Source: Rhodothermales bacterium (lineage in GTDB: Bacteria > Bacteroidota > Rhodothermia > Rhodothermales > UBA10348). From it: 64,000 bases of DNA. The DNA is taken from positions 1 to 64,000 of the forward strand of contig JAEPNP010000001.1 in NCBI GenBank assembly GCA_017643395.1, given 5' to 3'. Numbering within the stretch: the first letter of the stretch is position 1; each line of letters starts with the position of its first letter. Below the pieces are notes generated by a model, which saw nothing but the letters and a program-made list of their open reading frames with translations, did not search any database and had not been told where the DNA came from. Shown piece after piece: positions 1 to 9,647 of this stretch. Both the position numbers and the translations under genes were made by a program.

Positions 1-684
1 GGGCGGAAGCAGCCGCTGGGCTTCATTGAGTCGACCACCGAGAACGCGATCGCCATCCAGGGCCTCTTCCGCGACCTGATCGGACGCGGCTTGCGGTTCG
101 AGGAGGGCCTGCTCTGCGTGATCGATGGGGCCAAGGGGCTCTACAAGGCCGTTCAGAAGACCTTCGGCGTCCATGCACAGGTTCAGCGCTGCCAGTGGCA
201 CAAGCGGGAGAACGTGGTCGGCTACTTGGCCAAAAAGGATCAAGACATCTACCGCCGCCGTCTGGGAGCGGCCTATCGCAAGACCGACTACCCGGCGGCC
301 AAAGAAGCCTTGATGGCCATCCATACCGAACTAGAGGGGCTCAACCGTTCGGCCGCCCGCAGCCTGATGGAAGGGCTGGAAGAGACGCTGACGCTCCATC
401 GCCTGGGAGTCTTCGCCGAGGTGGGCAAGAGCCTCAAGACCACCAACGGCATCGAGAATCTCAACAGCCAACTCACCAAGTACATCGGACGCGTCAAGAA
501 CTGGATGAGCTCGGATCAGCGTCAGCGGTGGGTGGCGATGGGCTTGCTGCAGGTAGAGAAAAAGATGAACCGAATCGAGGGCTGGCAAAGCCTCGACCTG
601 CTTAGAGCAGCCCTCCAACAACAGATCCCAAACTCAGAAACACCCGCCGAAAACGAGCCCCTCGCTGACGAAAGTTTCAACTAG
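1..684 (+). CDS. IS256-type (mutator) transposase, 5'-truncated by window edge
   Basis: The C-terminal part of a DDE transposase; the frame is open to base 1, so the N-terminus lies outside the window. Visible features match the IS256/mutator family: the second catalytic Asp in VIDGAKGLYKAV, the C-x2-H signature in QRCQWHKREN, and the catalytic Glu in TTNGIENLNSQL. It would act by cut-and-paste or copy-out transposition. The stop is at 682-684. I do not see a clear terminal inverted repeat just after it; the following DNA is a 52-bp repeat array. Whether the copy is intact cannot be judged from here. Confidence 0.85.
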   Translation, partial: GRKQPLGFIESTTENAIAIQGLFRDLIGRGLRFEEGLLCVIDGAKGLYKAVQKTFGVHAQVQRCQWHKRENVVGYLAKKDQDIYRRRLGAAYRKTDYPAAKEALMAIHTELEGLNRSAARSLMEGLEETLTLHRLGVFAEVGKSLKTTNGIENLNSQLTKYIGRVKNWMSSDQRQRWVAMGLLQVEKKMNRIEGWQSLDLLRAALQQQIPNSETPAENEPLADESFN

Positions 685-693
685 GATTGACTC

Positions 694-1285
694 TTCGCCG
701 CGCTGGGACCACGCGGAGTGGAATGGCACCCCCGGATTACACTACGGCGAGCGCTGGAGCCACGCCGACGTGGAATAGCACCCCCGGATTACACCACGCC
801 CGGCGCTGGGACCACCCCGACGTGGAATAGCACCCCCCAAATACACCTGGTCGAGCGCTGCGGCGCGTTCGGGGCCTGGCTGGGCGCTGGGGCGCGGCTG
901 CGCCATCGACACGGGCCGGCGCGGCGGGGCGCCGCTGTCCCCGAAAGTGGAATTGCGCCCCCGGATTACACCTGGCGGAGCGCTGAAATCGCCCCGCAGT
1001 GGAATAGCACCCCCGCATTACACTACGCCGAGCGCTGAAACCGCGCCGACGTGGAATAGCACCCCCCAATTACACCTACCGAGCGCTGGGGCGCGTTCTG
1101 GGCCTCGCGGGGCGCTGAGGCGGCGCGGCTGGGCGCGGCACCGGCGAGGCGGGGCGCGGCGAACGGGCGCGGCGCTGGGGCCATCGGGGCCTGCGACATC
1201 GGCCCGCGGGGCGCGATGGCGGCGGGCCGGCGCGCCGGCGCCAGGGCGAAATAGCACCCCCGCATCACACCACGCCAAGCGCCGC
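694..1285. repeat. Array of 52-bp repeats carrying the 25-bp GTGGAAT palindrome
   Basis: This gap of about 640 bases has no convincing gene. A 25-bp motif (GTGGAAT, 11 nt usually C-rich, ATTACAC or close to it) starts at 718, 770, 822, 947, 999 and 1051, with a degraded copy at about 1249. Neighbouring copies are exactly 52 bp apart inside two blocks of three. The 27-nt segments between them are also similar, built around GAGCGCTG and CGCCGAC. Each block is followed by a longer GC-rich spacer that contains GCGCGTTC and GGGCCT. Small frames across it are side effects of the composition. Confidence 0.85.
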
Positions 1286-1321
1286 GGAGCAGGTGCGCGT
1301 CGATTCCGCCCCGGCCCGAAC

Positions 1322-2224
1322 TCAGCGCCTGCCGAACTCCGTCGCCGGAAGCGAGCGCAGATACTCCCACATCGCGGTCTTTTCGAGGTCCGACATGCGG
1401 GCGTAGCCTTCGGTCGGCATGAAGGGGTCGATCTGACTGCCGTCGGGCCTCAGCCCGGTGTTCATGGCATGAACAAAGTCGTCGTAGGTCCAGGTGCCAA
1501 GTCCGGTATCATGGGGAGTGAGGTTGGTGGGCACAGCCATATCCGGCGGCGCGCCGGGAATCGGACCGCCAGCCAAACCCTGGCCATGGCACCCTTTGCA
1601 TGAAAGCGCCAGAAAGGCCCCGTACCGTGCCGTGGGCTCCGGATCGGGGGCAGTTCCCATATCCAGGTGCGCGGCCTGGGCTGCACTGCGCAATTCCATC
1701 ATGCCGAACTTCGTGATCAGTTTGCCGAGCGTGCCTACCTGAGAGGGCTCGCGCTGCGCGTCCACCGGTGGGAGACTGCGTACGTAGGAAACCACGGCCT
1801 GGAGGTCCGCATCGGACCACCACACGTGCTCTTCGGACGGCATGAACAACAGGGAATGACCGTCCTTGCGCACTCCGTACCGAATGGCGCGGGCCAATTC
1901 GGCATCTGAGTACTCACTCCCGACGCCACCCTGGCCGGTGGTCAGGTTGGAGGGAATCATCACACCGAGCGGTCCCATGTCCTCCACCATCCCGCCGGAC
2001 AGATCGGGCCCGTGGCAGCCGGCGCAGCCACCATACGAATTGGCAATGTGTGCGCCTCGCGCAAGGACTGCGGAATCCGCCACTGCCACAAGGTCCACCG
2101 CCGGTGCCTCAACCGGTGACTCCATGTAGCTGTTGAACGAGTAGATCTGGTAGCCGACGAAGGCCACCAGAATCACGACCAGACCGAGCACCGAGGCGCC
2201 GGCCCATTTGAGGAAGCGTTTCAT
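1322..2224 (-). CDS. Membrane-anchored di-haem cytochrome c
   Basis: A 300-residue protein with an uncleaved-looking N-terminal membrane anchor (about residues 8-28) followed by two cytochrome c domains. Haem-binding CxxCH motifs are CAGCH at residues 67-71 and CKGCH near residue 210. Candidate axial methionines lie downstream of each (for example GVMIPSNLT and MAVPTNLT). It should sit on the periplasmic face of the inner membrane and carry electrons, in the manner of cytochromes that serve dehydrogenases or terminal oxidases. It is divergent from the kinase gene at 2415 and has no obvious redox partner next to it, so the physiological donor is unknown. Confidence 0.85.
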   Translation of the reverse strand: MKRFLKWAGASVLGLVVILVAFVGYQIYSFNSYMESPVEAPAVDLVAVADSAVLARGAHIANSYGGCAGCHGPDLSGGMVEDMGPLGVMIPSNLTTGQGGVGSEYSDAELARAIRYGVRKDGHSLLFMPSEEHVWWSDADLQAVVSYVRSLPPVDAQREPSQVGTLGKLITKFGMMELRSAAQAAHLDMGTAPDPEPTARYGAFLALSCKGCHGQGLAGGPIPGAPPDMAVPTNLTPHDTGLGTWTYDDFVHAMNTGLRPDGSQIDPFMPTEGYARMSDLEKTAMWEYLRSLPATEFGRR

Positions 2225-2414
2225 GGTTCTGGGCTGTCAGGGGAACCCTCTATCTAGCACACGGCTGGTTTGGGGTCAATCCGCCCATCGCCCCTGCGGG
2301 GGATCGGAGAAGGCGGCTCTACGTGGTCGCTCGTCGGCGCGAGGAGGTCTTCAACAACCTTCCCTCCCTTCGACCCGCCTCAGGCCGTACTTTCGGGCGC
2401 CCTAACCCCAGCCC

Positions 2415-3059
2415 ATGTCCCCTCTGGAAAACACCAAGAAGTACGTCTCCGTCGCCGGAAACATCGGCGCCGGCAAAAGCAGCCTGACCCGGCTCCTGTC
2501 GGGCTATTTCAAGTGGGAGGCGATGTTCGAGCGGGTGGACGACAACCCATACCTGAGTGATTTCTACGAGGACATGCAGCGTTGGTCCTTCAATCTGCAG
2601 GTCTTCTTCCTCTCGAGCCGGTTCAACCATCAGCGGCGCATCGAGGGAGTTCCGCATTCGATTATTCAGGACCGCTCCATCTATGAGGACGCCGAAATCT
2701 TTGCGCGCAACCTGTATGAGATGGGGCTCATGGCCACGCGCGACTTCGAGAACTACACGGAGCTGTTCAAGATCATGACGTCGTACCTGAAGGCGCCGGA
2801 CCTGCTGGTCTACCTGCGCGCTTCGGTACCTACCCTGGTGCGACACATCCAGAGCCGCGGCCGGGCCTACGAGACGACCATCCGCATCGAATACCTCGAG
2901 CGGTTGAACAAGCACTACGAGAACTGGGTAGACCGCTACGACCTGGGTCCGAAGCTCATCATCGATGTGGATGAGCTGGATTTCGTCCATGTCGAAGAAG
3001 ACCAGCGCGAAATCATATCGCGGATCGAGAGCCGCCTGTTCGGTCTTTTCCCCGAGTAG
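2415..3059 (+). CDS. Deoxynucleoside kinase (dNK/dGK family)
   Basis: A 214-residue cytosolic enzyme that phosphorylates deoxynucleosides in nucleotide salvage. The P-loop is GNIGAGKSSL (residues 15-24). The DRS motif is in IIQDRSIYEDAEIF, and an Arg-rich lid is in IQSRGRAYETTI. Length and motif order match the bacterial deoxyadenosine/deoxyguanosine kinase group. Substrate preference cannot be read from the motifs alone. The ATG has no clear Shine-Dalgarno sequence. The next gene starts one base after the stop, so the two are probably co-transcribed. Confidence 0.88.
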   Translation: MSPLENTKKYVSVAGNIGAGKSSLTRLLSGYFKWEAMFERVDDNPYLSDFYEDMQRWSFNLQVFFLSSRFNHQRRIEGVPHSIIQDRSIYEDAEIFARNLYEMGLMATRDFENYTELFKIMTSYLKAPDLLVYLRASVPTLVRHIQSRGRAYETTIRIEYLERLNKHYENWVDRYDLGPKLIIDVDELDFVHVEEDQREIISRIESRLFGLFPE

Positions 3060-3060
3060 C

Positions 3061-4956
3061 GTGCGCGCGCTGCCGGCCCTCCTCATATGGATTCTGGCGA
3101 TGGGCCCCGCGCCCGTTTCCGCGCAACAGGCCGACTCCCTGGATCACGAGCCGATTACGCGGCCGCCCAGGTTGCCCTACCTAGACACTCCGGCACGCCT
3201 TGGCCTCGAGCGAGGTGCCTGGACCTATGATTTCGGGACCCCCGGATGGCCTGATGCCTGGAGTCCCTACGGACTGGACCCGATGCAGGTGGGACTCCAG
3301 CTGGGCAGCATCAGCTTCAACGACCCGGTGACCGGGCGCCCGCTGTACGAGCTGTTGCCCTACGACAAGCTGCTCTCGCTGGATCGAGAAGGCCTGGTCA
3401 TCGGTCGTCCGGAGGGCATGCGTGGCGCACTCGCGCCGTACCAGGAACTGCAGCCGATCACCGAAATGGTGTATCGCTCGACGAATACGGGCCTGCAACA
3501 GGTTTCCGTCGTACACGCCCAAACCCGGCGGGCAGGCACGGCGGGCCGGATTCAGTACCTCTTCGGCTACGCCGGCGCGGGCGCGCGTGGGGAGTACGAA
3601 GGCAGCAAGCTCAGCCGAAAACGACAAACGCTGTTCCGTGTCAAACGCGAGAGCGATCGCTTCCGCCTGGAGCTGGGCCAGATGTTCAATCGTCATCGGG
3701 TTGGTGCTCATGGTGGCGTCGTGCCCTTCGAGAGCTTCGGCTACCGGTCCATCTACGAGCGACTGGGCGCCTCCACGCGAAACTCCAATGACCAGCGTCA
3801 GCTCTCCCGCAACGACCTCTGGGCTGAGGCTGCGTTGCCGCGACTTGGTCTGACCCTGCGCCCGTATTGGACTGTCTCCACCCTCACATTCCGGGACCGC
3901 GCGAACGCCGACACCGCCGCGGTGCGTGTGTCCCGCTTTGGTGCCGAGATCTCGCAGAGCCTGTTCGGGCGCTTTGCCATTGGGGCCGCAGGGCACCTGG
4001 ACACGTATCCAAATCGCGAAGGCTGGCTGCGCCAACCCGACAGCCGCCTGGAAGTGATGAGCTCTCTTTCGGGACGTCATCGAATCGGAGCGGGCCGCCT
4101 GTCCTGGTCTGCGGGACTGCTCACGTTCGACACGGGGTGGCGCGACGGCAACCTGGAAGAAGGGGTGCGCGCAGAGCCGGTCTTTGCGGCCGACCTCCAG
4201 TGGCAATCGGGTGTGGTTCGGCCGTTCATCCACAGTCGCAACGGGGTCTCGCTGCATTCCGCCATGGACGTGCACGGATTCGGGGGCACCGTGACCCCCT
4301 TCGAGGCCTCGGTTTCGGGCCGTCAGGCGGTCGATGAGATCGGTGTTTCCCTACGCCCTGGTTGGCTCCACCTGATGGCATCCGTGGCAGCCACGCGCAA
4401 CACCGATGGCCTGCTGCGTATGGGCGATGCGCAAGCCGATACGATCACTGTCTTCAACTATTCAGGCCTGTACACCAGGACCAGCGCCACGGCCCGCCTG
4501 GGTCTGCGCGAGTTCACTCGGCGCGGATTCTATCTCTGGGCCGAGGCCACGGGCAGCACGTTCTCCGGAGTGGCGCCGACTGTCGATCCCCTGCTGGAGG
4601 AAGCTGTGCCCAAGTACTTTGCGAAGGCTGCCCTGGGCTTCAAAGGACTCTTCTTCCAGGGAGATCTGGACGGCGACTTCTTTATCCAGGGGCGCGGGTG
4701 GACCGAGCACACCGGCATGCGTCTGCACCCCGACACCGGCCTGCTGGTGCTGCCGCAGGCTGACTCCCGTGCCATCGAACAGTCCATGGTGCTGGACTTC
4801 GTAATCATTGCTCACATCCGCGAAGCAACCATCACTGTGTCCCTGGAGAACTTCATGAGCGGGACCGTGATCACGCCGGGCAACCAGTTTGTGCCGGACT
4901 ACCCGTACCCGGAGCAGCGACTGCGATTCTCGGTCTTCTGGCCCATTCTGAATTGA
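3061..4956 (+). CDS. Putative outer-membrane beta-barrel protein
   Basis: About 631 residues from a GTG at 3061, chosen because it gives a good signal peptide (RALPALLIWILAMGPAPVSA, cleaved before QQAD) and starts one base after the kinase stop. An upstream in-frame ATG would place the signal sequence inside the protein. The mature part is rich in alternating aromatic/polar strands and ends in LRFSVFWPI, which is compatible with an outer-membrane barrel. I do not recognise a specific family. Pairing with a nucleoside kinase makes a role in uptake of nucleosides possible, but this is only context. Confidence 0.6.
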   Translation: MRALPALLIWILAMGPAPVSAQQADSLDHEPITRPPRLPYLDTPARLGLERGAWTYDFGTPGWPDAWSPYGLDPMQVGLQLGSISFNDPVTGRPLYELLPYDKLLSLDREGLVIGRPEGMRGALAPYQELQPITEMVYRSTNTGLQQVSVVHAQTRRAGTAGRIQYLFGYAGAGARGEYEGSKLSRKRQTLFRVKRESDRFRLELGQMFNRHRVGAHGGVVPFESFGYRSIYERLGASTRNSNDQRQLSRNDLWAEAALPRLGLTLRPYWTVSTLTFRDRANADTAAVRVSRFGAEISQSLFGRFAIGAAGHLDTYPNREGWLRQPDSRLEVMSSLSGRHRIGAGRLSWSAGLLTFDTGWRDGNLEEGVRAEPVFAADLQWQSGVVRPFIHSRNGVSLHSAMDVHGFGGTVTPFEASVSGRQAVDEIGVSLRPGWLHLMASVAATRNTDGLLRMGDAQADTITVFNYSGLYTRTSATARLGLREFTRRGFYLWAEATGSTFSGVAPTVDPLLEEAVPKYFAKAALGFKGLFFQGDLDGDFFIQGRGWTEHTGMRLHPDTGLLVLPQADSRAIEQSMVLDFVIIAHIREATITVSLENFMSGTVITPGNQFVPDYPYPEQRLRFSVFWPILN

Positions 4957-4992
4957 GCACAACCTTCGGAGAAATGGTCGTATAAGGCGCCC

Positions 4993-5826
4993 ATGCAGCC
5001 TTCCGCATACGAACAACAGGTAGTCCGCGAGATCGCAGACTGGAAACAGCCCTCTACCGGATTCATGGCCAAGGTGCGCGGCCGGATGAGCGACGCGTGG
5101 AGCAGCGCGACGGATCTTGCCAAGAAGGTCCCCGGCGTCGAGTGGACCATCGACAACATTGTCACGGGACTGCTGGACCTCACCAATGAAATCAGCCACG
5201 ACTCCGTCTGGCAGGATGGCATTCTGAAGGAATATGCGCGCTATGGTACGCCGGTAGCGACCCTGAACGACATCAAGCAGCTGGACCTGGAAGCCGTGGA
5301 CTCGGCCACGAACGGGCTCAGGGCCAAGTATGTCTCCCTGGCTGGGGCGGAAGGTGCGGCCACCGGATTCGCCGGGTTCGCCGGAATTGTGCCGGACATC
5401 GTGGCGCTGGTCGCCCTGAATCTTCGCGCGGCCGGCGAGTATGCGACCTACTGCGGCTTCGACATCAAGACCCAGCAAGAGCGACTCTACGCACTTCAGA
5501 TCCTGGACTATGTGGCTTCGAGTTCCGACACGGCAAAAGAACTTGCCGTCGAGCCCGCTTATCGGGTCGTGAAAAAAGTCGCCACGTCAACCGGCGTCAG
5601 CGCCATCGAGCAGATGGGCTTCAATGAGGCTGTTGAGCGCATCGCCCGTGCCATTGGAATGAACCTCACGGGGCGCAAGCTGAGCCAGGTTGTGCCCGTG
5701 GCTGGAGCGGCTGTCGGGGCCGGCCTGAATGTGTTGTACACCCGAAAAGTGTGCGATGCGGCCTTCCACCTTTACCGCGAGCGGTTTCTGGTCGAGAAGT
5801 ACGGGCCGGAGGTGCTGGCGGCGTAG
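4993..5826 (+). CDS. EcsC family protein
   Basis: A 277-residue protein. The central Gly/Ala-rich stretch (AGAEGAATGFAGFAGIVPDIVAL) followed by NLRAAGEYATYCGFD and ERLYALQIL is typical of the EcsC family, named after the third gene of the Bacillus ecs ABC transporter locus. The biochemical role of the family is not established; the hydrophobic Gly-rich segments suggest membrane association. No ABC transporter gene is adjacent. It ends two bases before the stop of the convergent gene at 5829, with no room for a terminator. Confidence 0.8.
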   Translation: MQPSAYEQQVVREIADWKQPSTGFMAKVRGRMSDAWSSATDLAKKVPGVEWTIDNIVTGLLDLTNEISHDSVWQDGILKEYARYGTPVATLNDIKQLDLEAVDSATNGLRAKYVSLAGAEGAATGFAGFAGIVPDIVALVALNLRAAGEYATYCGFDIKTQQERLYALQILDYVASSSDTAKELAVEPAYRVVKKVATSTGVSAIEQMGFNEAVERIARAIGMNLTGRKLSQVVPVAGAAVGAGLNVLYTRKVCDAAFHLYRERFLVEKYGPEVLAA

Positions 5827-5828
5827 AC

Positions 5829-6521
5829 CTAGTCCAGGGTTGCACGGATCGCGTCCGCTTCAAACACCGCCGATCTTCCGTCGAGTGCCAGCCTGACCAG
5901 CGCCTCTCCAAGCTCCGGACCGGTCATGGAGGCGTAGCGATCGCGTGGTCCGGTCCATCCCAAGGCCGCCAGGCCACCCAACAAACTGTCCACCACCAGG
6001 GCTCCGATGCGTTCAGCCGGCCGATCCTCCGGCCTGTCCTCTCCCGTGATGAAGGAAGGACGGGCTATCAGCGCGTTCAGGGGACTGCGTGCCAAACGCT
6101 CCTCGACACGCGCTCTGGCCTGCAGGTAGTCGTTGAGACGATCCCCTCCGGCGCCGGCCGAACTCAGATACACAAACTGCGGTGCGTGATCGAGGGCCTC
6201 GCAGGCTTCGATCAGCATCACGGTGAGGCCATAGTCCACGGATTCGTAGGTGCTCCCATCCCGCTTGCCACGTTTGGACGTGGTGCCAAGCAATGCAAAC
6301 ACCAGATCCGGCTCCGCCTCGCCCAAGGCCGCTCGCATGGCCTCTGGACTCCATTCCGCGCGGGAGACCTGCGCGCCCGCCTCATCGAACTCGGGGAGCA
6401 GTTCCTCCGCGCTGCGCGATCCCGGCCGAACGTGGGCCACGGTGTGGACGTCGCGGTCGCGGAGAGACGCCACCACGTTTCGCCCCGTGTACCCTGTCGC
6501 CCCAGCTACGAACGCTTTCAT
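5829..6521 (-). CDS. NAD(P)-binding atypical SDR (HTATIP2/NmrA-like)
   Basis: A 230-residue Rossmann-fold protein. The N-terminal GATGYTGRNV is the dinucleotide-binding motif of extended/atypical SDRs, and the segment FVYLSSAGAGG followed by Y and R is the usual region around the atypical active site. It resembles HTATIP2/TIP30-like and NmrA-like oxidoreductases; the substrate is unknown. Its ATG overlaps the stop of the upstream methyltransferase (ATGA at 6518-6521), so the two genes are translationally coupled. Confidence 0.8.
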   Translation of the reverse strand: MKAFVAGATGYTGRNVVASLRDRDVHTVAHVRPGSRSAEELLPEFDEAGAQVSRAEWSPEAMRAALGEAEPDLVFALLGTTSKRGKRDGSTYESVDYGLTVMLIEACEALDHAPQFVYLSSAGAGGDRLNDYLQARARVEERLARSPLNALIARPSFITGEDRPEDRPAERIGALVVDSLLGGLAALGWTGPRDRYASMTGPELGEALVRLALDGRSAVFEADAIRATLD

Positions 6522-7135
6522 GTCGCGCGCTGGAAGAGACCGTAGACGTACGGTCGTGGATCCCCGTTCGGGTTGTAATAGGTGTGATGCCGGTAATCCA
6601 CCAACCTGAAGGTGGGGCCGAATCGAGACCCCATTTCATCGACGTCCCATCGGTAGACGGGTAGCCCGGCGCATCGAGTCGCGCCATCCCGAGCGAACTC
6701 CGCCAGCAGGACATGGCCGCCCGATCGCACCACCCTGCGCACGTTGTCGAAATACGCCTTGATGGCCGCCTGCTCGGTCAGGAAATGCAGCACCGCCCGA
6801 TCCGCCCAGAGGTCCACATCGACGATGTCATCAGGAAGGGGCTGGGCGATGTCCTGGTTCAACCAGCGGTGGGTCCCCAAGAGCACGTTGCGCAGCCGGT
6901 CCAGCGCAGATCCGCTGATGTCATTCAGAATCAGGCGCGCTCCTCGCGACTCCATCTCCTGCGCCAGTTGGCTCGTTCCGGCTCCGGGCAGCAGGACCGT
7001 AGCATCACCCAAGTCTCCGATCTGGTCCAGCATGGCCCACGTCGGCGACGTGTCCTCTTCGAACCAGCCGAGCCGAGTCGACTCCGTTTCGTCAAAGATG
7101 CGGTTCCAATGGGATTCCCGAGTGTCCTGCGTCAT
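6518..7135 (-). CDS. Class I SAM-dependent methyltransferase (TPMT-like)
   Basis: A 205-residue protein from the ATG at 7135, which gives MTQDTRESHWNRIFDE. Longer in-frame extensions have no family support. The SAM site is VLLPGAGTSQLAQEM, with an acidic segment ILNDISG. WADRAVLHFL is the motif IV region. The fold and the opening (HWNRIF..G...) resemble thiopurine methyltransferase-like enzymes of bacteria; the real substrate is unknown. It lies between the RNA methyltransferase gene and the SDR gene, on the same strand, and is coupled to the latter. Confidence 0.8.
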   Translation of the reverse strand: MTQDTRESHWNRIFDETESTRLGWFEEDTSPTWAMLDQIGDLGDATVLLPGAGTSQLAQEMESRGARLILNDISGSALDRLRNVLLGTHRWLNQDIAQPLPDDIVDVDLWADRAVLHFLTEQAAIKAYFDNVRRVVRSGGHVLLAEFARDGATRCAGLPVYRWDVDEMGSRFGPTFRLVDYRHHTYYNPNGDPRPYVYGLFQRAT

Positions 7136-7175
7136 GCTGGCACCACCCCGCTTGTGTCGACAGGTTCCTCGCCCC

Positions 7176-8114
7176 TCACCGCTTTCGCAGTCGGCAGACA
7201 AAGAACGCCTCATACACGCCGTCCGGCAGCACGCGCATCGCCCGACTGAGGGATCCGTCAAACTCGGCATCCTTCCAGCCGGGGAGTCCTGGAAGCCGAC
7301 CTGGGATGTCCAGGGCGATGGGCTCGATGGCAACCTCATCGCCGAAGCATTCGAGCACATGCTGCACCACCATCTCGTTCTCCTCGGGCGCAAACGAACA
7401 CGTACTGTAGACAATCACGCCACCAGGTCTCGCGCATCGCACCGCGGCCTCCAAGAGCCGGCGCTGCTTGCCGGCCATGGTGCGCACCTTTTTCTCGCTC
7501 CAATGGGCGAATGACGCGGGATCGTCGGGGCGCATTTGTGCTTCGGTCGAACACGGAGCGTCGATCAGCACGCGATCAAAATGGTCCGCGCGGTAACGCG
7601 GCACCGTGACGCCGTCCCGGTGAAACGTCTTTACCCAAGCCGCCCCCTGGGCCCTCAGGTTCCGTTTCAGCCTGTAGAATCGCGGCCGCGCGACTTCCAC
7701 CGCGGCGATATCGGCTCCGGGGCCCATCGCACATGCAATCTGCAGGGTCTTGGAGCCAGGCGCAGCTGCCAGGTCGAGCACCGACTCACCGGCCTCCGGC
7801 GCGAGGACCACGGGTGGGATCATGCTGGACGGATTCTGGATCCAGATCGCACCGGTGGCGAATGCGTCGCTGTCCAGCAAGGGCTGCCGGTGGCCCGCCG
7901 GCACGACAAACGCGCCCGGCAACCAGGGCAAGGGTTCGGCGTCTACAGGCAGGCCCGCCAGCACCTTGTCCACCGTGGCCTTAAGGCTGTTGACACGGAA
8001 GCCCACCGCCTGGGGGCCTGCCATTGCGGCCACGGTCCCTCGTAGAATCCCGGGGGGAAGGATGGTATCAAGGCGGCGCACGAAGGCCTCCGGAAACCCG
8101 GATTCAGGGGTCAT
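7176..8114 (-). CDS. RNA m5C methyltransferase, NOL1/NOP2/Sun (RsmB/RsmF) family
   Basis: 312 residues from the ATG at 8114 (MTPESGFPEAFVRRL). The family motifs are all present: SAM-binding VLDLAAAPGSKTLQIA, motif IV DAPCS with Cys188, and motif VI STCSFAPEENE with the catalytic Cys239. The enzyme transfers a methyl group to C5 of cytosine in rRNA or tRNA through a covalent Cys-RNA intermediate. It lacks the N-terminal NusB-like domain of RsmB and the long C-terminal extension of RsmF, so the target base is open. It is divergent from clpX. Confidence 0.88.
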   Translation of the reverse strand: MTPESGFPEAFVRRLDTILPPGILRGTVAAMAGPQAVGFRVNSLKATVDKVLAGLPVDAEPLPWLPGAFVVPAGHRQPLLDSDAFATGAIWIQNPSSMIPPVVLAPEAGESVLDLAAAPGSKTLQIACAMGPGADIAAVEVARPRFYRLKRNLRAQGAAWVKTFHRDGVTVPRYRADHFDRVLIDAPCSTEAQMRPDDPASFAHWSEKKVRTMAGKQRRLLEAAVRCARPGGVIVYSTCSFAPEENEMVVQHVLECFGDEVAIEPIALDIPGRLPGLPGWKDAEFDGSLSRAMRVLPDGVYEAFFVCRLRKR

Positions 8115-8311
8115 GCGATGAACTTTTTTACGGCTGTTTTGCCAGCAAAACCGCGATTCCAGCCCATGTTTCCGCCTCATTTTGAGACTATGGTTTTCAA
8201 GGGGGTCACCCGGTTAAGTGTTGTCCCTGAGGAACGATATATGTACCATGCTGGCTCTCATTCACACTGTGGGCCACGCGTTCTGGCAACCTTAACGTGT
8301 GAACTTTAACT

Positions 8312-9586
8312 ATGGCGAATCGACGCGGCGAAGACGTCATCCGCTGTTCCTTCTGCGGTCGCACAGCCCACGAGGTCACCTCTATGGTGGCGGGGCCGGA
8401 TGTTTACATCTGTGACCGTTGTATCAACGATGCCGCCGGCATCGTGCGGAGCGACCTCACTACCCACAAGCCTGCACCGTCTGCAGCGCCTGCTCGTAGG
8501 CCATCGGCTGGACGCCGACTCTCACCTCTCGAAATCAAGGAAGCGCTCGATGAGTACGTCATCGGTCAACAGCGCGCCAAGAAGGCCCTCTCCGTAGCGG
8601 TTTACAACCACTACAAACGTGTTGAGGGAGACGGGTTCTACCCCGACTTCGAAGATGTCGAACTGGAGAAGTCCAACATCCTGCTGATCGGACCCACCGG
8701 CACCGGCAAAACCCTGTTGGCGCGTACGCTGGCCCGCATTCTCGACGTTCCGTTCTCTATCTCAGACGCCACGGCCCTTACGGAGGCCGGCTACGTGGGG
8801 GAAGACGTGGAGAGTATTCTGGCCCACCTCCTGCACGCAGCCGACTTCAACGTCGAGCGAGCGGAGCGCGGCATCATCTATATCGACGAGATCGACAAGA
8901 TCGCCCGCAAGAGCGACAATGCTTCGATCACGCGCGACGTCTCAGGAGAGGGTGTTCAGCAGGCATTGCTGAAGATTCTCGAAGGCACGGTGGCCGGCGT
9001 CCCGCCCAAGGGCGGCCGCAAGCATCCGGAGCAGAGCCTCATCAACATCGACACCTCGAACATTCTGTTCATTGTCGGAGGCGCGTTCGATGGACTCGGA
9101 GAGATCGTCGCACATCGGATTTCCACCAGCACCATCGGCTTCATGGCCGAGGCTGGCAAGAAGTACGACAAGAATGATCCGAACATCTTCCAGTACGTCG
9201 AGCCAGACGATCTGCTGCGCTTTGGGATCATTCCCGAACTCGCCGGTCGGCTCCCCGTGGTGTCCGCACTGAATGCGCTCTCCGAGGAGGCGATGGTAGA
9301 CATCCTGCTGCGGCCCAAGAACGCCCTCATCAAGCAGTACCAGAAGCTCTTCGCCATGGATGGTGTGGACCTGGTGTTCGAGGACGATGCGGTCAAAGCC
9401 ATCGTGGCCAAGGCCAAAGCACTCGGCACGGGTGCCCGCGGTCTTCGCAGTGTGCTGGAGGACACGATGTTGGAGATCATGTTCGACATCCACTCCATGC
9501 AGGACGTCGCCGTGTGCCGAATCACGGAAGGCACCGTGCACAAGCAGGACGAGCCCGTCTTCGAGAAGCGCAAAGCTTCGGCCTGA
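8312..9586 (+). CDS. clpX: ATP-dependent Clp protease ATP-binding subunit ClpX
   Basis: A 424-residue AAA+ unfoldase that recognises tagged substrates and feeds them to ClpP. The zinc-binding domain has Cys12, Cys15, Cys34 and Cys37 (CSFC, CDRC). Walker A GPTGTGKT is at about 127-134, the pore loop GYVGEDVE follows, and Walker B is [11 protein letters not shown]. The sensor-2 Arg is in GTGARGLRS. Full length for the family. No clpP is adjacent, which is common outside enterobacteria. The start ATG at 8312 lacks a Shine-Dalgarno sequence. A strong terminator follows at 9613. Confidence 0.97.
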   Translation: MANRRGEDVIRCSFCGRTAHEVTSMVAGPDVYICDRCINDAAGIVRSDLTTHKPAPSAAPARRPSAGRRLSPLEIKEALDEYVIGQQRAKKALSVAVYNHYKRVEGDGFYPDFEDVELEKSNILLIGPTGTGKTLLARTLARILDVPFSISDATALTEAGYVGEDVESILAHLLHAADFNVERAERGIIYIDEIDKIARKSDNASITRDVSGEGVQQALLKILEGTVAGVPPKGGRKHPEQSLINIDTSNILFIVGGAFDGLGEIVAHRISTSTIGFMAEAGKKYDKNDPNIFQYVEPDDLLRFGIIPELAGRLPVVSALNALSEEAMVDILLRPKNALIKQYQKLFAMDGVDLVFEDDAVKAIVAKAKALGTGARGLRSVLEDTMLEIMFDIHSMQDVAVCRITEGTVHKQDEPVFEKRKASA

Positions 9587-9612
9587 CCTGCTGTTGAGCT
9601 TTCAAGCCTGAA

Positions 9613-9647
9613 GGGCCCCGTCGGATTGCCGGCGGGGCCTTTTTTTT
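9613..9647 (+). terminator. Rho-independent terminator of clpX
   Basis: GGCCCCGTCGG, a short ATT loop, then CCGGCGGGGCC-type complement, followed by eight T residues (9640-9647). It starts 27 bases after the clpX stop. Confidence 0.92.

Noticed and set aside
694-1285. CRISPR-like array with regularly spaced repeats
   Set aside because: The segments between repeats are themselves similar to each other and no cas genes are present; it is a tandem repeat.
2965-3060. Upstream ATG start for the barrel protein at 3061
   Set aside because: It lies inside the kinase gene and would bury the signal peptide; the GTG at 3061 fits better.
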